Assembly (NCBI RefSeq): GCF_000467105.1
Contig: NZ_BATI01000031.1
Location: 1-64,000 of the forward strand
Source: Aquipseudomonas alcaligenes NBRC 14159
GTDB taxonomy: Bacteria; Pseudomonadota; Gammaproteobacteria; Pseudomonadales; Pseudomonadaceae
Length of the DNA: 64,000 nt
Direction of reading: 5' to 3'
Notes under the pieces: model-generated
Told to the model about the DNA's origin: nothing
Seen by the model: the letters and a program-made list of their open reading frames with translations, nothing else
The model's database searches: none
In this document: piece after piece, positions 43,823 through 53,493 of the stretch
Layout of the letters: the number at the start of each line of letters is the position of its first letter
How positions within the stretch are numbered: the first letter of the stretch is position 1
Made by a program: the position numbers and the translations under genes

Positions 43823-44245
43823 GTGAACCTGATCAAGAAGATGCTGGCGGCTCAAGCTGCCGTATTGGCCCTGTGGGCTGTGAGCGCTCAGGCTGCGACC
43901 AACGATGAGATCGCCGAGCGCATCAAGCCGGTTGGCGAGGTCTGCGTCCAGGGTGAAGAATGCAAAGGCGTCGGTGCCGTTGCCGTGGCTGCCGGTGGCG
44001 GCGCCAAGTCTCCGGACGACGTGATCAACGCTCACTGTGGCGCCTGCCACAGCGCTGGCGTGCTGGGTGCGCCGAAGATCGGCGATACCGCCGAGTGGAA
44101 GAAGCGTGCTGATGAGCAGGGCGGCATCGACGTGCTGCTCTCCAAAGCCATCGCCGGCTTCAACGCCATGCCGCCGAAAGGCACCTGCGCCACCTGCTCG
44201 GACGACGAGCTGATGGGCGCGATCAAGAAGATGTCCGGCCTGTAA
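43823..44245 (+). CDS. Cytochrome c5
   Basis: 140 residues with a signal peptide (about 1-24, ending SAQA). One haem c site, CGACH (about 72-76), and axial Met in FNAMPPKGTCATC; the second Cys pair CATC forms the disulfide typical of cytochrome c5. It is a periplasmic electron carrier. Strong terminator follows. Confidence 0.94.
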   Translation: MNLIKKMLAAQAAVLALWAVSAQAATNDEIAERIKPVGEVCVQGEECKGVGAVAVAAGGGAKSPDDVINAHCGACHSAGVLGAPKIGDTAEWKKRADEQGGIDVLLSKAIAGFNAMPPKGTCATCSDDELMGAIKKMSGL

Positions 44246-44261
44246 CAGCCGCCAGCTTCTG

Positions 44262-44289
44262 AAAAAAACCGCCTTCGGGCGGTTTTTTT
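44262..44289. terminator. Bidirectional rho-independent terminator
   Basis: AAAAAAACCGCC, loop TTC, GGGCGGTTTTTTT between the cytochrome c5 gene and the converging WG/Sel1 gene. Confidence 0.93.
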
Positions 44290-44319
44290 GTGCCTGCCAT
44301 TGGCGGTGCAGGCTGCGGT

Positions 44320-46869
44320 TTATTGTCGCAGTCGGTCGAGCAGGCGCGCCAGCGGACCGGGCTGGCGGCGCTGCGCCAGCAGTTCCTCGGCGCGCTCGCG
44401 GGCGCCGGCGACACCGGCGTCGAGTGCCTTGCGCAGCCACTCCAGCGCCTGTTCCTGGTCGGCCTCGTTGTCGAGCAGCAGCTCGGCCAGGTCCAGATAG
44501 GCATCCTCGTACTGCTCGGCGCAGGCCTGCTGCAGGTGCGCGCGGGCCTTGCCCGGATCGGCCTTGCCGCCCAGGCCATGGAGGTACTGGCGACCCAGGC
44601 GCCAGTGCGCGTAGCCGTCACCACTGCGCAAGCTGTTCTGGTAGTAGCGCCGGGCCTGGGCATAGTCCTCGCGCTGTTCGTGCAGCCAGCCCAGGTAGTT
44701 GGCGCTGGCATCCTTGTCGCCGTAGCGCCAGGCGGCCTCGAAGTGCTGCAGAGCCTGGTCGTAGTCGGCTTCCTCCTCGAACAGCAGCTGGGCCAGCTCC
44801 AGGTGGGCCGGGCGGTGGCCGCGCTCGGTGGCCAGCTGCAGGTAGTGGCGCGCCAGCGCCCGGTCCTGGGCGCAGCCGCGACCCTGGCGGTAGCAGTCGC
44901 CCAGGTTGCGTGCGGCCAGCGCCGAGCCGGCGTCGCTGGCGCGCTGGAAATAGGCGAGGGCGCCAGCATGGTCCTGGTCGGCATTGTCCAGCAGGCAGCC
45001 GAGGTCGTTGAGGGCATCACTGTTGCCCAGCGCCACCGCGCGCAGCAGCAGCGGCCGGGCCTTCTCGTAGTCCTGCGCCTCGAGGGCGGCCAGGCCGCGG
45101 CGGTGTGCGTCCAGGGCCAGCCAGAGATCGCCGGCGCTGCGCTGCAGGCAGGCCTGCTGCACCTCGCTGAGGCCGAACTGGGCGTAGCGGTCGACGATCT
45201 GCAGGGCGCGCTCGGCGGCCAGCGGCCGGCTGCTGCCGTCTTCCTCCAGGCGCCAGGCCAGGTCGTCGTGGAACACCAGTGCGCGCTCCTCGCTCTGCAC
45301 GAAGCGGCGTTCGGCGGGGGCCTGGTCGAGGGGTTCGCGCAGCCACTGGCCGTCGCTGTCGAGGATGCCCCAGCGGCCTTCCAGGCAGGCGCTGAAATAC
45401 TGGTCATAGAGGCTTTCCAGGCGCTCGAAGCGCGGCTCCGCGCTCCAGCCGGGCTGCGCGCCGCCGCGATACAGACCCCAGCGCTTGCCCTCCTGGACCC
45501 GGCAGTAGTGGCTGCCGTCGGCGCTCCGGCAGCCGAGCTGCAGTTCGATCCGGGCGTAGGCGCAGGGCAGCAGCCAGCGCTGCTGCTGATGGCGATAGAG
45601 GCCGTACAGGCGGTTGTCGCGCACCTGCCAGGCCTGCATGTCGTGCAGGTAGTCGAGTGCCTGGTACTCGCCGGGCAGCAGCGCCTGGCCCTGATCGTCG
45701 AGAGCGCGCCAGCGCCACTGCTGGCCGTCGCGGCGACGAATCAGGTAGATCTCGCGGCCGTCCAGGTCGAAGCTCTGCAGGTTGTCGATGCCGATGGCGC
45801 CGAGGTCGTGGAAGCGCGTGGTGAACAGGTGCTGCGGACCTTTCGCCGGTCGGGCGGCGTAGTAGCCCTCGTACGCCTGGATCTGCTGGTACTGCGCGGG
45901 TAGCAGCCAGTTGCCCTGCGGGTCGATCGCCCCCCACAGCTCGCCCTGCTGCACGCTCCAGCAGCTGCCGCGGTGGTCCAGCGGCTCGCCCGCAGCGAAC
46001 TGGCAAGGCACCGTCAGCCGGCCCTGCAGGTCGATCAGGCCGAGCTTGCCGCCCTCGGCGACCAGCGCGTGCTCACCGGCGAAGTCGTAGGCTTCCTCGA
46101 ACTGGCAGGCGATCACTTCGCGGCCCTGGCGGTCGACATAGCCGAAGCGCCCGTCCAGCTGCACGCAGGCGCGCTCACTGCTCTCGTCGAATTCGTAGAA
46201 GGCCTGGTAGCGGGGCTCGATCAGTACCCGGCCATCCGCCGCGCGCAGACCGTACAGCCCGTTCTCGCAGAAGATCTGTGGCGCATCTTCATCCTGCACC
46301 GGCAGCATCGAACCGAGCGGTTCCCAGCCGTAATCGTAGGCAGCCTGGTTGAGCAGGGCGCGGAAGCTGCCGGCCCAGGGCGCATCGACGCCGGGGCAGT
46401 TGTCCAGCAACAGCGGATTGTCGTTGTCGATGGCCTCGCGGATGCAGGTGTTGCTGCGCGCGATCTCCTCCAGCAGGGCGTCGGCCTGGGCGCGGCGGTC
46501 GTCGTCGCTCATGTTGAACAGGTCCCAGGCGTCCAGGTGGAACCAGGCGTGGCTGGCACGGCCGTCGAGCAGCTGGAAGATCCTGTCGCGCGCCGTGCGG
46601 AAGGCCTCGACATCGTCCAGCAGGCTGCCGGCATGGCGCTCGATGAAGGCATAGAAGGCGCGCAGCGCCTCGATGCCGGCGGGTGCCTCGGCGTACAGGC
46701 CTTCTTCGCTATGCGGGTCGTTGTAGCAGTTGTGCCCGACGCAGCCGCCCTGGGCGAACAGCGGGTGCAGCAACAGGGGCAGCTCGTAGCCCCACTCCAT
46801 CAGCGGCAGGCAGTCATCCTCGCTGCTGCCGATTTCGGCCTTGTTGTACAGGTACAGGCGATGGGACAT
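44320..46869 (-). CDS. Large WG-repeat and Sel1-repeat protein
   Basis: 849 residues, no signal peptide. The N-terminus (about 1-190) is an unassigned helical domain. Residues about 205-580 hold repeated WG-type units (GLYGLRAADGRVLIEPRY, RFGYVDRQGREVIACQFEEA, GELWGAIDPQGNWLLPAQYQ). Residues about 610-840 are Sel1/TPR-like repeats (SALAARNLGDCYRQGRG, AYLDLAELLLDNEAD). Such repeat proteins are scaffolds, and WG/Sel1 proteins often act as immunity or accessory factors; no toxin is next to it. It is transcribed after rep, with about 70 bases between. Function unknown. Confidence 0.85.
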   Translation of the reverse strand: MSHRLYLYNKAEIGSSEDDCLPLMEWGYELPLLLHPLFAQGGCVGHNCYNDPHSEEGLYAEAPAGIEALRAFYAFIERHAGSLLDDVEAFRTARDRIFQLLDGRASHAWFHLDAWDLFNMSDDDRRAQADALLEEIARSNTCIREAIDNDNPLLLDNCPGVDAPWAGSFRALLNQAAYDYGWEPLGSMLPVQDEDAPQIFCENGLYGLRAADGRVLIEPRYQAFYEFDESSERACVQLDGRFGYVDRQGREVIACQFEEAYDFAGEHALVAEGGKLGLIDLQGRLTVPCQFAAGEPLDHRGSCWSVQQGELWGAIDPQGNWLLPAQYQQIQAYEGYYAARPAKGPQHLFTTRFHDLGAIGIDNLQSFDLDGREIYLIRRRDGQQWRWRALDDQGQALLPGEYQALDYLHDMQAWQVRDNRLYGLYRHQQQRWLLPCAYARIELQLGCRSADGSHYCRVQEGKRWGLYRGGAQPGWSAEPRFERLESLYDQYFSACLEGRWGILDSDGQWLREPLDQAPAERRFVQSEERALVFHDDLAWRLEEDGSSRPLAAERALQIVDRYAQFGLSEVQQACLQRSAGDLWLALDAHRRGLAALEAQDYEKARPLLLRAVALGNSDALNDLGCLLDNADQDHAGALAYFQRASDAGSALAARNLGDCYRQGRGCAQDRALARHYLQLATERGHRPAHLELAQLLFEEEADYDQALQHFEAAWRYGDKDASANYLGWLHEQREDYAQARRYYQNSLRSGDGYAHWRLGRQYLHGLGGKADPGKARAHLQQACAEQYEDAYLDLAELLLDNEADQEQALEWLRKALDAGVAGARERAEELLAQRRQPGPLARLLDRLRQ

Positions 46870-46940
46870 GGCGCGCTTCCTTGCGAGACGACGGACGCGC
46901 GCAGTCTAGCTGGGAAGCCGCTGTGCGGCTGTGCGCTCGG

Positions 46941-48950
46941 TCAGCGCTTGAGCATGGCGCGCATGCTGGCCAGGGCATCGTTGCCGCGCGCCGTTTTGAC
47001 CTCCACCGGGGTGTCTTCCTGGCCTTCCCAGACCAGGTCCTCCTGCGGCAGCTCGTCGAGGAAGCGGCTCGGCGAGCAGTCGATGATCTCGCCGTACTGC
47101 TTGCGCTTGGCGGCGAAGGTCAGTGCCAGGTTGCGCTTGGCGCGGGTGATGCCGACATAGGCCAGACGCCGCTCTTCCTCGATGGTGTCGGCCTCGATGC
47201 TGGAGCGGTGCGGGAGGATCTCCTCCTCGAAGCCGATGATGTACACCGAGGGGAACTCCAGGCCCTTGGAGGCATGCATGGTCATCATCTGCACGCCCTC
47301 GGCGCCTTCTTCCTCTTCCTGCTGGCGCTCCAGCATGTCGCGCAGCACCAGCTTGCCGATGGCGTCCTCGATGGTCATGTCGCCGTCCTCGTCCTTGTCG
47401 AGGGTGTTCTTCAGCGCTTCGACGAGGAACCAGACGTTGCCCATGCGCGCCTCGGCGACCTTGTCGCTGGAGGCGTTCTGGCGCAGCCAGTTCTCGTAGT
47501 CGATATCCATGATCATGCTGCGAATGGCACCGATCGGATCGTTACCGGCACAGAGTTCGCGGATCTTGTCCATGTAGCGCTTGAACCGCGACAGGCGCTC
47601 GGTATAGCGGTTGTCCAGGTGCTCGGCCAGGCCCAGCTCGTCGCTGGCGGCGTACATCGAGATGCCGCGCTCGCTGGCGTAGTTGCCGAGCTTCTCCAGA
47701 GTGGTGGAGCCGATCTCGCGGCGCGGCACGTTGATCACCCGCAGGTAGGCGTTGTCGTCGTCCGGGTTGACCAGCAGGCGGAAGTAGCTCATCAGGTCCT
47801 TCACCTCCTGGCGGGCGAAGAAGCTGGTGCCGCCGGACAGGCGATAGGGAATCTGATGGTGCTGCAGCTTCAGCTCCATCAGCTTGGCCTGGTAGTTGCC
47901 GCGGTAGAGGATGGCGAAGTCGCTGTACGGGCGCTCGGTGCGCAGGTGCTCGGTGAGGATTTCCAGCGCCACGCGCTCGCACTCGGCGTCCTCGTTGCGC
48001 GTGCGGATCACGCGGATCGGGTCGCCGTGGCCCATCTCCGACCACAGCTGCTTCTCGAACACGTGCGGGTTGTTGGCGATGAGGATGTTGGCGCACTTGA
48101 GGATGCGGCTGGTGGAGCGGTAGTTCTGCTCCAGCATCACCACCTTCAGCGACGGGTAGTCTTCCTTGAGCAGGTTGAGGTTCTCCGGTCGCGCGCCGCG
48201 CCAGGCGTAGATCGACTGGTCGTCGTCGCCGACCACGGTGAACTGGTTGCGCATGCCGACCAGCTGCTTCACCAGCAGGTACTGGCTGGCGTTGGTGTCC
48301 TGGTATTCGTCCACCAGCAGGTAGCGGATACGGTTCTGCCACTTCTCCAGGATGTCGCGGTTCTCCTGGAACAGCTTCACCGGCAGCAGGATCAGGTCGT
48401 TGAAGTCCACCGCGTTGTACGCCTTGAGCGTGCGCTGGTAGTGCAGGTAGACGATGGCCGCGGTCTGCTCCTTGGGGCCGCGGGCATTGGCCAGCGCCTC
48501 GTCGGGCAGGATCAGGTCGTTCTTCCAGCTGTCGATGTAGTTCTTGATCTCGTCGGCGCCATCGTCGCCGGCGTACTCCTTCTGCATGATGTCGGTCAGC
48601 AGGGCCTTGATGTCGCCATCGTCGAAGATCGAGAAGCCCGGCTTGTAGCCCAGCGCCGCGTATTCCTTGCGGATGATGTTCATGCCCAGGTTGTGGAAGG
48701 TGGACACGGTCAGGCCGCGCGCCTCGGCGCCCTTGAGCAGGGTGCCGACACGTTCCTTCATCTCGCGCGCGGCCTTGTTGGTGAAGGTCATGGCGACGAT
48801 GTGGCGGGCCTGGATACCGCAGTTCTGCACCAGGTGGGCGATCTTGCGGGTGATCACGCTGGTCTTGCCGGAGCCGGCGCCGGCCAGCACCAGCAGCGGG
48901 CCGCCGACGTAGTTCACGGCCTCTTGCTGCCGGGGATTGAGTCGCGACAT
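46941..48950 (-). CDS. rep: ATP-dependent DNA helicase Rep
   Basis: 669 residues, full SF1A helicase: Walker A VLAGAGSGKTSVI (about 21-33), VDEYQDTNASQY (Walker B), QNYRSTSRIL, TMHASKGLEFPSVYIIG and YVGITRAKRNLALTFA. Rep helps forks pass bound proteins and restart. It is the housekeeping relative of the accessory helicase at 1502-3169. Confidence 0.96.
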   Translation of the reverse strand: MSRLNPRQQEAVNYVGGPLLVLAGAGSGKTSVITRKIAHLVQNCGIQARHIVAMTFTNKAAREMKERVGTLLKGAEARGLTVSTFHNLGMNIIRKEYAALGYKPGFSIFDDGDIKALLTDIMQKEYAGDDGADEIKNYIDSWKNDLILPDEALANARGPKEQTAAIVYLHYQRTLKAYNAVDFNDLILLPVKLFQENRDILEKWQNRIRYLLVDEYQDTNASQYLLVKQLVGMRNQFTVVGDDDQSIYAWRGARPENLNLLKEDYPSLKVVMLEQNYRSTSRILKCANILIANNPHVFEKQLWSEMGHGDPIRVIRTRNEDAECERVALEILTEHLRTERPYSDFAILYRGNYQAKLMELKLQHHQIPYRLSGGTSFFARQEVKDLMSYFRLLVNPDDDNAYLRVINVPRREIGSTTLEKLGNYASERGISMYAASDELGLAEHLDNRYTERLSRFKRYMDKIRELCAGNDPIGAIRSMIMDIDYENWLRQNASSDKVAEARMGNVWFLVEALKNTLDKDEDGDMTIEDAIGKLVLRDMLERQQEEEEGAEGVQMMTMHASKGLEFPSVYIIGFEEEILPHRSSIEADTIEEERRLAYVGITRAKRNLALTFAAKRKQYGEIIDCSPSRFLDELPQEDLVWEGQEDTPVEVKTARGNDALASMRAMLKR

Positions 48951-49245
48951 GGGGGAATTCGGTCAGAAAAAACGAGGCGGCATTCTAGCAGCCGCAGGGC
49001 GCCGCCGGGGCGCATGCAGACCGCCGCCCGGCAGGCCGGGTTCCCAATAAAAAGCTTAAAGATTGTGGTCTAAGTCACTATTTTTAAAGATCATGTACGC
49101 TTGTGCCAGTCAGCCCCCGTTGCCGCTGCTAAGCCTTTCCCGCAGGATGCGCAGAAATCTGCACAGGGACAGGCAGAAAGAGAACGCCGGAACACGGCGC
49201 ACACAGACGGGGTAAGTCTGTCTTTCCTGACCTTGGGGAGGTCAT

Positions 49246-50919
49246 TTGTCCGCGCACGTCGAACCCTTGCGCCTGGTCCTGCTGGCTGAAGAGCCAGAGT
49301 GGGCTGCCTTGTTGCGCGCGCGACTCGAGACCCTCGGCGGCGCCTTTCCGCTGATCACCGCGCCGAACTGGGAGGCGGCCAGCAGCCTGTTCGACGATGG
49401 CGGGCACGGCCTGCTGCTGACCACGCCCGCCTGCCAGCCGGCGCCCGGGCGCTGCTCGTTGCCGACCATCCTGCTGCTCGACGAAGAGCCCTCTGTAGAG
49501 CCGGCCGATGTCTGTGACTGGCTGGTGCGCGACAACCTCGGCGTCGACCTGCTGCGCCGCTGCCTGCGCTATGCCGGCGAGCGCGGGCGGCTGCAGGCGA
49601 CCCTGCAGCGCCTGGCCGAACAGGACCCGCTGACCGGTATCGCCAACCGCCAGGGCTTCCAGACCCTGCTGGCCGGACGTCTGGCCGAGCACCAGGGGCG
49701 CGGCCTGGCCCTCGGCCACCTCGATCTGGACAACTTCAAGCACGTCAACGACTCCCTCGGCTACCAGACCGGCGACCGCCTGATCCTGCAGGTGGTCAAC
49801 CGCCTCAAGGCCCAGCTGGAGCCCGGTGACGCGCTGGCGCGCCTGGGCAGTGACGAGTTCGCCCTGCTCATCGACAACCGCCGCGATCCGCAGCGTGCCG
49901 AGCGCGTGGCCGAGCGCATCACCGAGGTGCTGTCCGAGCCCTACTGGCTGGACGGCGAGAGCCTGCTGCTTGGCTGCAGCCTGGGCCTGGCCCATGCCCG
50001 CGCCGGCGAGAGCGCCGATCCGCTGCTGTGGCATGCGCATATCGCCATGCAGCAGGCCAAGGCCGCCCAGGGCTGTACCCATCACCTGTACGACGAGCGC
50101 ATCCATCGCGGCGCGCGCAGCATGGCCGATCTGGAAGGCGAGCTGCGCCGTGCCCTGCGCCGCGACGAGCTGGAGCTGCACTACCAGCCACGCCTGTGCC
50201 TGCAGAGCGGGCGCATCCTCGGCCTGGAGGCGCTGGTGCGCTGGCGCCACGCCGAGCGCGGCCTGCTCGGCCCGGACGAATTCGTGCCGCTGGCCGAGGA
50301 GAGCGGGCTGATCGTGCCGCTGGGCTACTGGGTGATTGCCCGCGCCCTGCGCGACATGCAGTGGCTGCGCGGGCGTGGCCTGCCGACCCTGCACATGGCG
50401 GTCAACCTGTCGTTCCGTCAGTTCCAGGACAGCCAGCTGCTGAGCACCCTCGGCCGGCTGATCGAGGAGCGCGGGGTGGATGCCCAGTGGCTGGAGTTCG
50501 AGCTGACCGAGACGGCGGTGATGCGCCGCAGCGAACAGGTGCGGCAGACCATGCAGGCCCTCGGCCGCCTCGGCGTGCGCTTCTCGCTGGACGACTTCGG
50601 CACCGGTTTCTCCTCCTTCGTGCACCTCAACAACCTGCCGATCACCCTGCTGAAGATCGACAAGAGCTTCGTCGCCGGCATGGGCGAGCGCGCGGAGAAT
50701 CGCCAGCTGGTGCGGGCGATGATCAACCTGGCGCACAACCTCCATCTGGAGGTGGTCGCCGAGGGCGTGGAGAACGCCGAGCAACTGGCCCTGCTGCGCC
50801 AGTTCGGCTGCGACCAGGTACAGGGTTACCTGATCAGCAAACCGCTGCCGCTGGCCGAGCTGGCGCGCTTCCTGGTGTTCGGCCTGCGCCAGCCGCTGCT
50901 CGGCGGACTGTCGTCGTAG
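49246..50919 (+). CDS. GGDEF-EAL cyclic-di-GMP phosphodiesterase (degenerate GGDEF)
   Basis: 557 residues from a TTG at 49246, with GGGGAGG five bases upstream. Domains: a receiver-like or REC-derived N-terminus (about 1-110), a GGDEF domain (about 125-280) whose motif reads GSDEF (RLGSDEFALLID), and an EAL domain (about 300-550) with GLEALVRW, NLSFRQFQ, ELTET, LDDFGTGFSS, KIDKSF and AEGVENAEQ, so all main phosphodiesterase residues are present. It should degrade c-di-GMP, raising motility and lowering biofilm. It corresponds by place and content to PAO1 PA5295 (ProE), from memory. Confidence 0.92.
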   Translation: MSAHVEPLRLVLLAEEPEWAALLRARLETLGGAFPLITAPNWEAASSLFDDGGHGLLLTTPACQPAPGRCSLPTILLLDEEPSVEPADVCDWLVRDNLGVDLLRRCLRYAGERGRLQATLQRLAEQDPLTGIANRQGFQTLLAGRLAEHQGRGLALGHLDLDNFKHVNDSLGYQTGDRLILQVVNRLKAQLEPGDALARLGSDEFALLIDNRRDPQRAERVAERITEVLSEPYWLDGESLLLGCSLGLAHARAGESADPLLWHAHIAMQQAKAAQGCTHHLYDERIHRGARSMADLEGELRRALRRDELELHYQPRLCLQSGRILGLEALVRWRHAERGLLGPDEFVPLAEESGLIVPLGYWVIARALRDMQWLRGRGLPTLHMAVNLSFRQFQDSQLLSTLGRLIEERGVDAQWLEFELTETAVMRRSEQVRQTMQALGRLGVRFSLDDFGTGFSSFVHLNNLPITLLKIDKSFVAGMGERAENRQLVRAMINLAHNLHLEVVAEGVENAEQLALLRQFGCDQVQGYLISKPLPLAELARFLVFGLRQPLLGGLSS

Positions 50920-50942
50920 GCTGCAGCGTCGCGCGTTGCACC

Positions 50943-51050
50943 ATTCCCTCTCCCTCTGGGAGAGGGCTAGGGTGAGGGACTGAGCCGGCAGCTCTCACCC
51001 CGACGGGCGCCGTCCATCCCCTCTCTCGGATTGCACCGGGCTACGACAGA
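50943..51050. repeat. Dispersed extragenic repeat with hairpin
   Basis: CCCTCTCCC, loop TCTG, GGAGAGGG followed by CTAGGGTGAGGG is a motif I recognise as widely scattered in Pseudomonas and related genomes. A second part with ATTGCACCGGGCTACG (51030-51045) also looks like a dispersed repeat. The stretch separates the converging GGDEF-EAL and MATE genes. Confidence 0.55.
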
Positions 51051-52426
51051 CAGGCCTGAGCCGTTACCGACTGCGGCCTTAGCATCCGCGCCATGCGCCA
51101 CTCGAAGCCCAGGGTCAGGCCGATGGCCGCGCAGCCCAGGCCGCCGGCCAGGCCCCACCACACGCCTTCGGCGCCCCAGCCGAGCGGGAAGGCCAGCGCC
51201 CAGGCCAGCGGAATGCCGATCACCCAGTAGCAGAGAATGCCGACCAGCAGGGTGGTCTTGCCGTCCTTGAGGCCGCGGATGGCGCCCATGGCGATGGTCT
51301 GGATGCCGTCGAACAGCTCGAACCAGGCCGCCACCGCCAGCAGGCTCACGGCCAGCGCCACCACAGAGGCGAACTGCGGATCCTGGTGGTCGAGGAACAG
51401 CCCCACCACCCACTCCGGCGCCAGCCAGAACAGCAGGGCGAACACCAGCATGCAGCAGGCACCGCCGCCGATGCCCAGGCGCCCGGCGCGGCGGGCGTCG
51501 GCCAGGCGTCCGGCACCATAGTGCTGGCCGATGCGGAAGGTGGTGGCGTAGGAGATGCCCACCGGCACCATGAAGGCCACGTACACCGACATGATGGCGA
51601 TCTGGTGCGCGGCCAGCGCGTCGCTGCCGATGGCGCCCATGCACAGGGCGGCGAAGGCGAACATGCCGGACTCCACCGCATAGGTGCCGCCGATCGGCAG
51701 GCCCAGGCGCAGCAGCTCGCGCAGCTCGGCCAGGCGCGGGCGCAGCAGGCCGCGGGCCAGCGGGTAGGCGGCGTAGGCCGGGTGGCGCAGCAGGTGGAGG
51801 AACAGCAGCAGGGTCATGACGTTGGCCACCAGTGCGGTGACCAGGCCGATGCCGGCCAGGCCCAGCGGCGGCAGGCCGAACCAGCCGTGGATCAGTGCCC
51901 AGTTGAGGGCGAAGTTGGCCGCCGCGCCGCCGATGCTGATGGCCATCACCGGGCCCGGCCGGCCGATGGCCGCCGGGAAGCCGCGCAGGGCCATGAAGCC
52001 GAGGTAGCCGGGCAGGGCGAACACCAGGGTGGAGAGAAACTGCATCGCCCCCTCGATGTTGTGCGGCTCCTGACCAAAGCGCGCCAGCAGCGGGCCGAGG
52101 TTCCACAGCAGCAGGCCGCTGGCCAGGGCCAGGCCGCCGGCCAGCCACAGGCCGTTCTGCGCCAGGCAGGTGACCCCGGTGCTGTCGCCGGCGCCGTGGC
52201 GGATGGCGATCAGGTTGCCCACCGCGGCCAGCACGCCGACGCAGAAGATCGACACGAAGGAATAGCTGGCCGCGCCCAGGCCGCCGGCGGCCAGCTCGGC
52301 GGGGCCCAGCTTGCCCATCATCAGGGTGTCGGTGAACACCATCAGCACATGGGCCAGCTGCGCGGCGATCAGCGGGCCGGCGAGGCGGAAGAGGGCGACC
52401 AGTTCGGTGCGGACGGACTGCGGCAT
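51041..52426 (-). CDS. MATE-family multidrug efflux protein
   Basis: 461 residues with 12 hydrophobic helices. MPQSVRTELVALFRLAGPLI and VLMVFTDTLMMGKLGPAELA are the NorM-type N-terminus; IGSDALAAHQIAIMSVYVAFM is the second half (split here). MATE proteins export drugs with sodium or protons. It is divergent from the LysR gene, which may regulate it. Confidence 0.94.
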   Translation of the reverse strand: MPQSVRTELVALFRLAGPLIAAQLAHVLMVFTDTLMMGKLGPAELAAGGLGAASYSFVSIFCVGVLAAVGNLIAIRHGAGDSTGVTCLAQNGLWLAGGLALASGLLLWNLGPLLARFGQEPHNIEGAMQFLSTLVFALPGYLGFMALRGFPAAIGRPGPVMAISIGGAAANFALNWALIHGWFGLPPLGLAGIGLVTALVANVMTLLLFLHLLRHPAYAAYPLARGLLRPRLAELRELLRLGLPIGGTYAVESGMFAFAALCMGAIGSDALAAHQIAIMSVYVAFMVPVGISYATTFRIGQHYGAGRLADARRAGRLGIGGGACCMLVFALLFWLAPEWVVGLFLDHQDPQFASVVALAVSLLAVAAWFELFDGIQTIAMGAIRGLKDGKTTLLVGILCYWVIGIPLAWALAFPLGWGAEGVWWGLAGGLGCAAIGLTLGFEWRMARMLRPQSVTAQACLS

Positions 52427-52563
52427 GATGAGTCAGGCTCAAGAGAAGACTTGCCGGGAAAAATCCGGCGGGCGGAGAATGGCGCCATTCTCGGGAGTCA
52501 GCGCGACGTGCACAAAAGGAAAAAAGCGATGCCTGGCATGACTAATACTCATGGGTTCGGCGC

Positions 52564-53493
52564 ATGAGCCGGCGCCTGCCGCCGCTCTATGCCCTGCGTG
52601 CCTTCGAGGCGGCGGCGCGGCATGCCTCCTTTACCCGCGCCGCCGCCGAGCTGGCCATCACCCAGAGTGCGGTGAGCCGGCATATCCGCACCCTGGAGGA
52701 GCACTTCGGCTGCCGCCTGTTCGAGCGCAGTGGTCGCCACCTGCAGCTGACCGAGACGGCGCGCGGCCTGCTGCCCGGCGTACGCGAGGGCTTCGATGCG
52801 CTGGAGAAGGCCTGCGCCACCCTGCGCAGCGAGGACGCCTGCCTGCGCCTGAAGGCGCCCTCGACCCTGACCATGCGCTGGCTGCTGGCGCGCCTGTCGC
52901 TGTTCCGCCTGGGCAACCCGGACAGCGAGGTGCAGCTGACCAGTGCCTGGATGGACGTGGACAAGGTCGACTTCCACCACGAGCCCTTCGACTGCGCCGT
53001 GCTGCTGGGCAATGGCGACTTTCCCGAGGAGTGGGACAGCGTGCTGCTGTTCGAGGAGTGGCTGATCCCGGTGTGCGCTGCCGAGGCGGTGCAGGACGGC
53101 CCCTGGGATCTGGCCCGGCTGCAGGCCGCCGAGCAGCTGCACCCGACTCCGGATCGCCGCGACTGGCGCCAGTGGCTGCAGGCCACCGGCCTGAGCGACC
53201 GGGTGCCGCTCAAGGGCGGCCAGCTGTTCGACATGCTGGAGCTGGGCATCGTCGCCGCCGCCCGCGGCTACGGGGTGTCCATCGGCGATCTGCTGCTGGT
53301 CGCCGAGGACGTCAATGCCGGGCGCCTGGGTTTACCCCGGCCGACCGCCGTGTACAGCGGCTGCAGCTATTACCTGGTGTGGCCCAAGACGCATCGCGCG
53401 CAGGCGCGCCTGCGTCGGCTGCGTGACTTCCTGCTGGCCGAGGTGGCGCAGATGCGTCTGCCCTCCGTCGAGCGCATCATGCCGGGTGCGTAA
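52564..53493 (+). CDS. LysR-type regulator, GcvA-like
   Basis: 309 residues from MSRRLPPLYALRAFEAAARH. The helix-turn-helix (ASFTRAAAELAITQSAVSRH) covers about 20-40. The N-terminal LPPLYALRAFEA pattern marks the GcvA-like group. Its target is unknown; the divergent MATE gene is the likeliest. Confidence 0.9.
   Translation: MSRRLPPLYALRAFEAAARHASFTRAAAELAITQSAVSRHIRTLEEHFGCRLFERSGRHLQLTETARGLLPGVREGFDALEKACATLRSEDACLRLKAPSTLTMRWLLARLSLFRLGNPDSEVQLTSAWMDVDKVDFHHEPFDCAVLLGNGDFPEEWDSVLLFEEWLIPVCAAEAVQDGPWDLARLQAAEQLHPTPDRRDWRQWLQATGLSDRVPLKGGQLFDMLELGIVAAARGYGVSIGDLLLVAEDVNAGRLGLPRPTAVYSGCSYYLVWPKTHRAQARLRRLRDFLLAEVAQMRLPSVERIMPGA

Noticed and set aside
44290..45903. 537-residue open frame on the plus strand opposite the WG/Sel1 gene
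   Set aside because: Opposite strand has repeated WG and Sel1 motifs; this frame has none.
46683..49073. 796-residue open frame on the plus strand opposite rep
   Set aside because: Antisense shadow of rep; no recognisable domain and composition is typical of reversed GC-rich codons.
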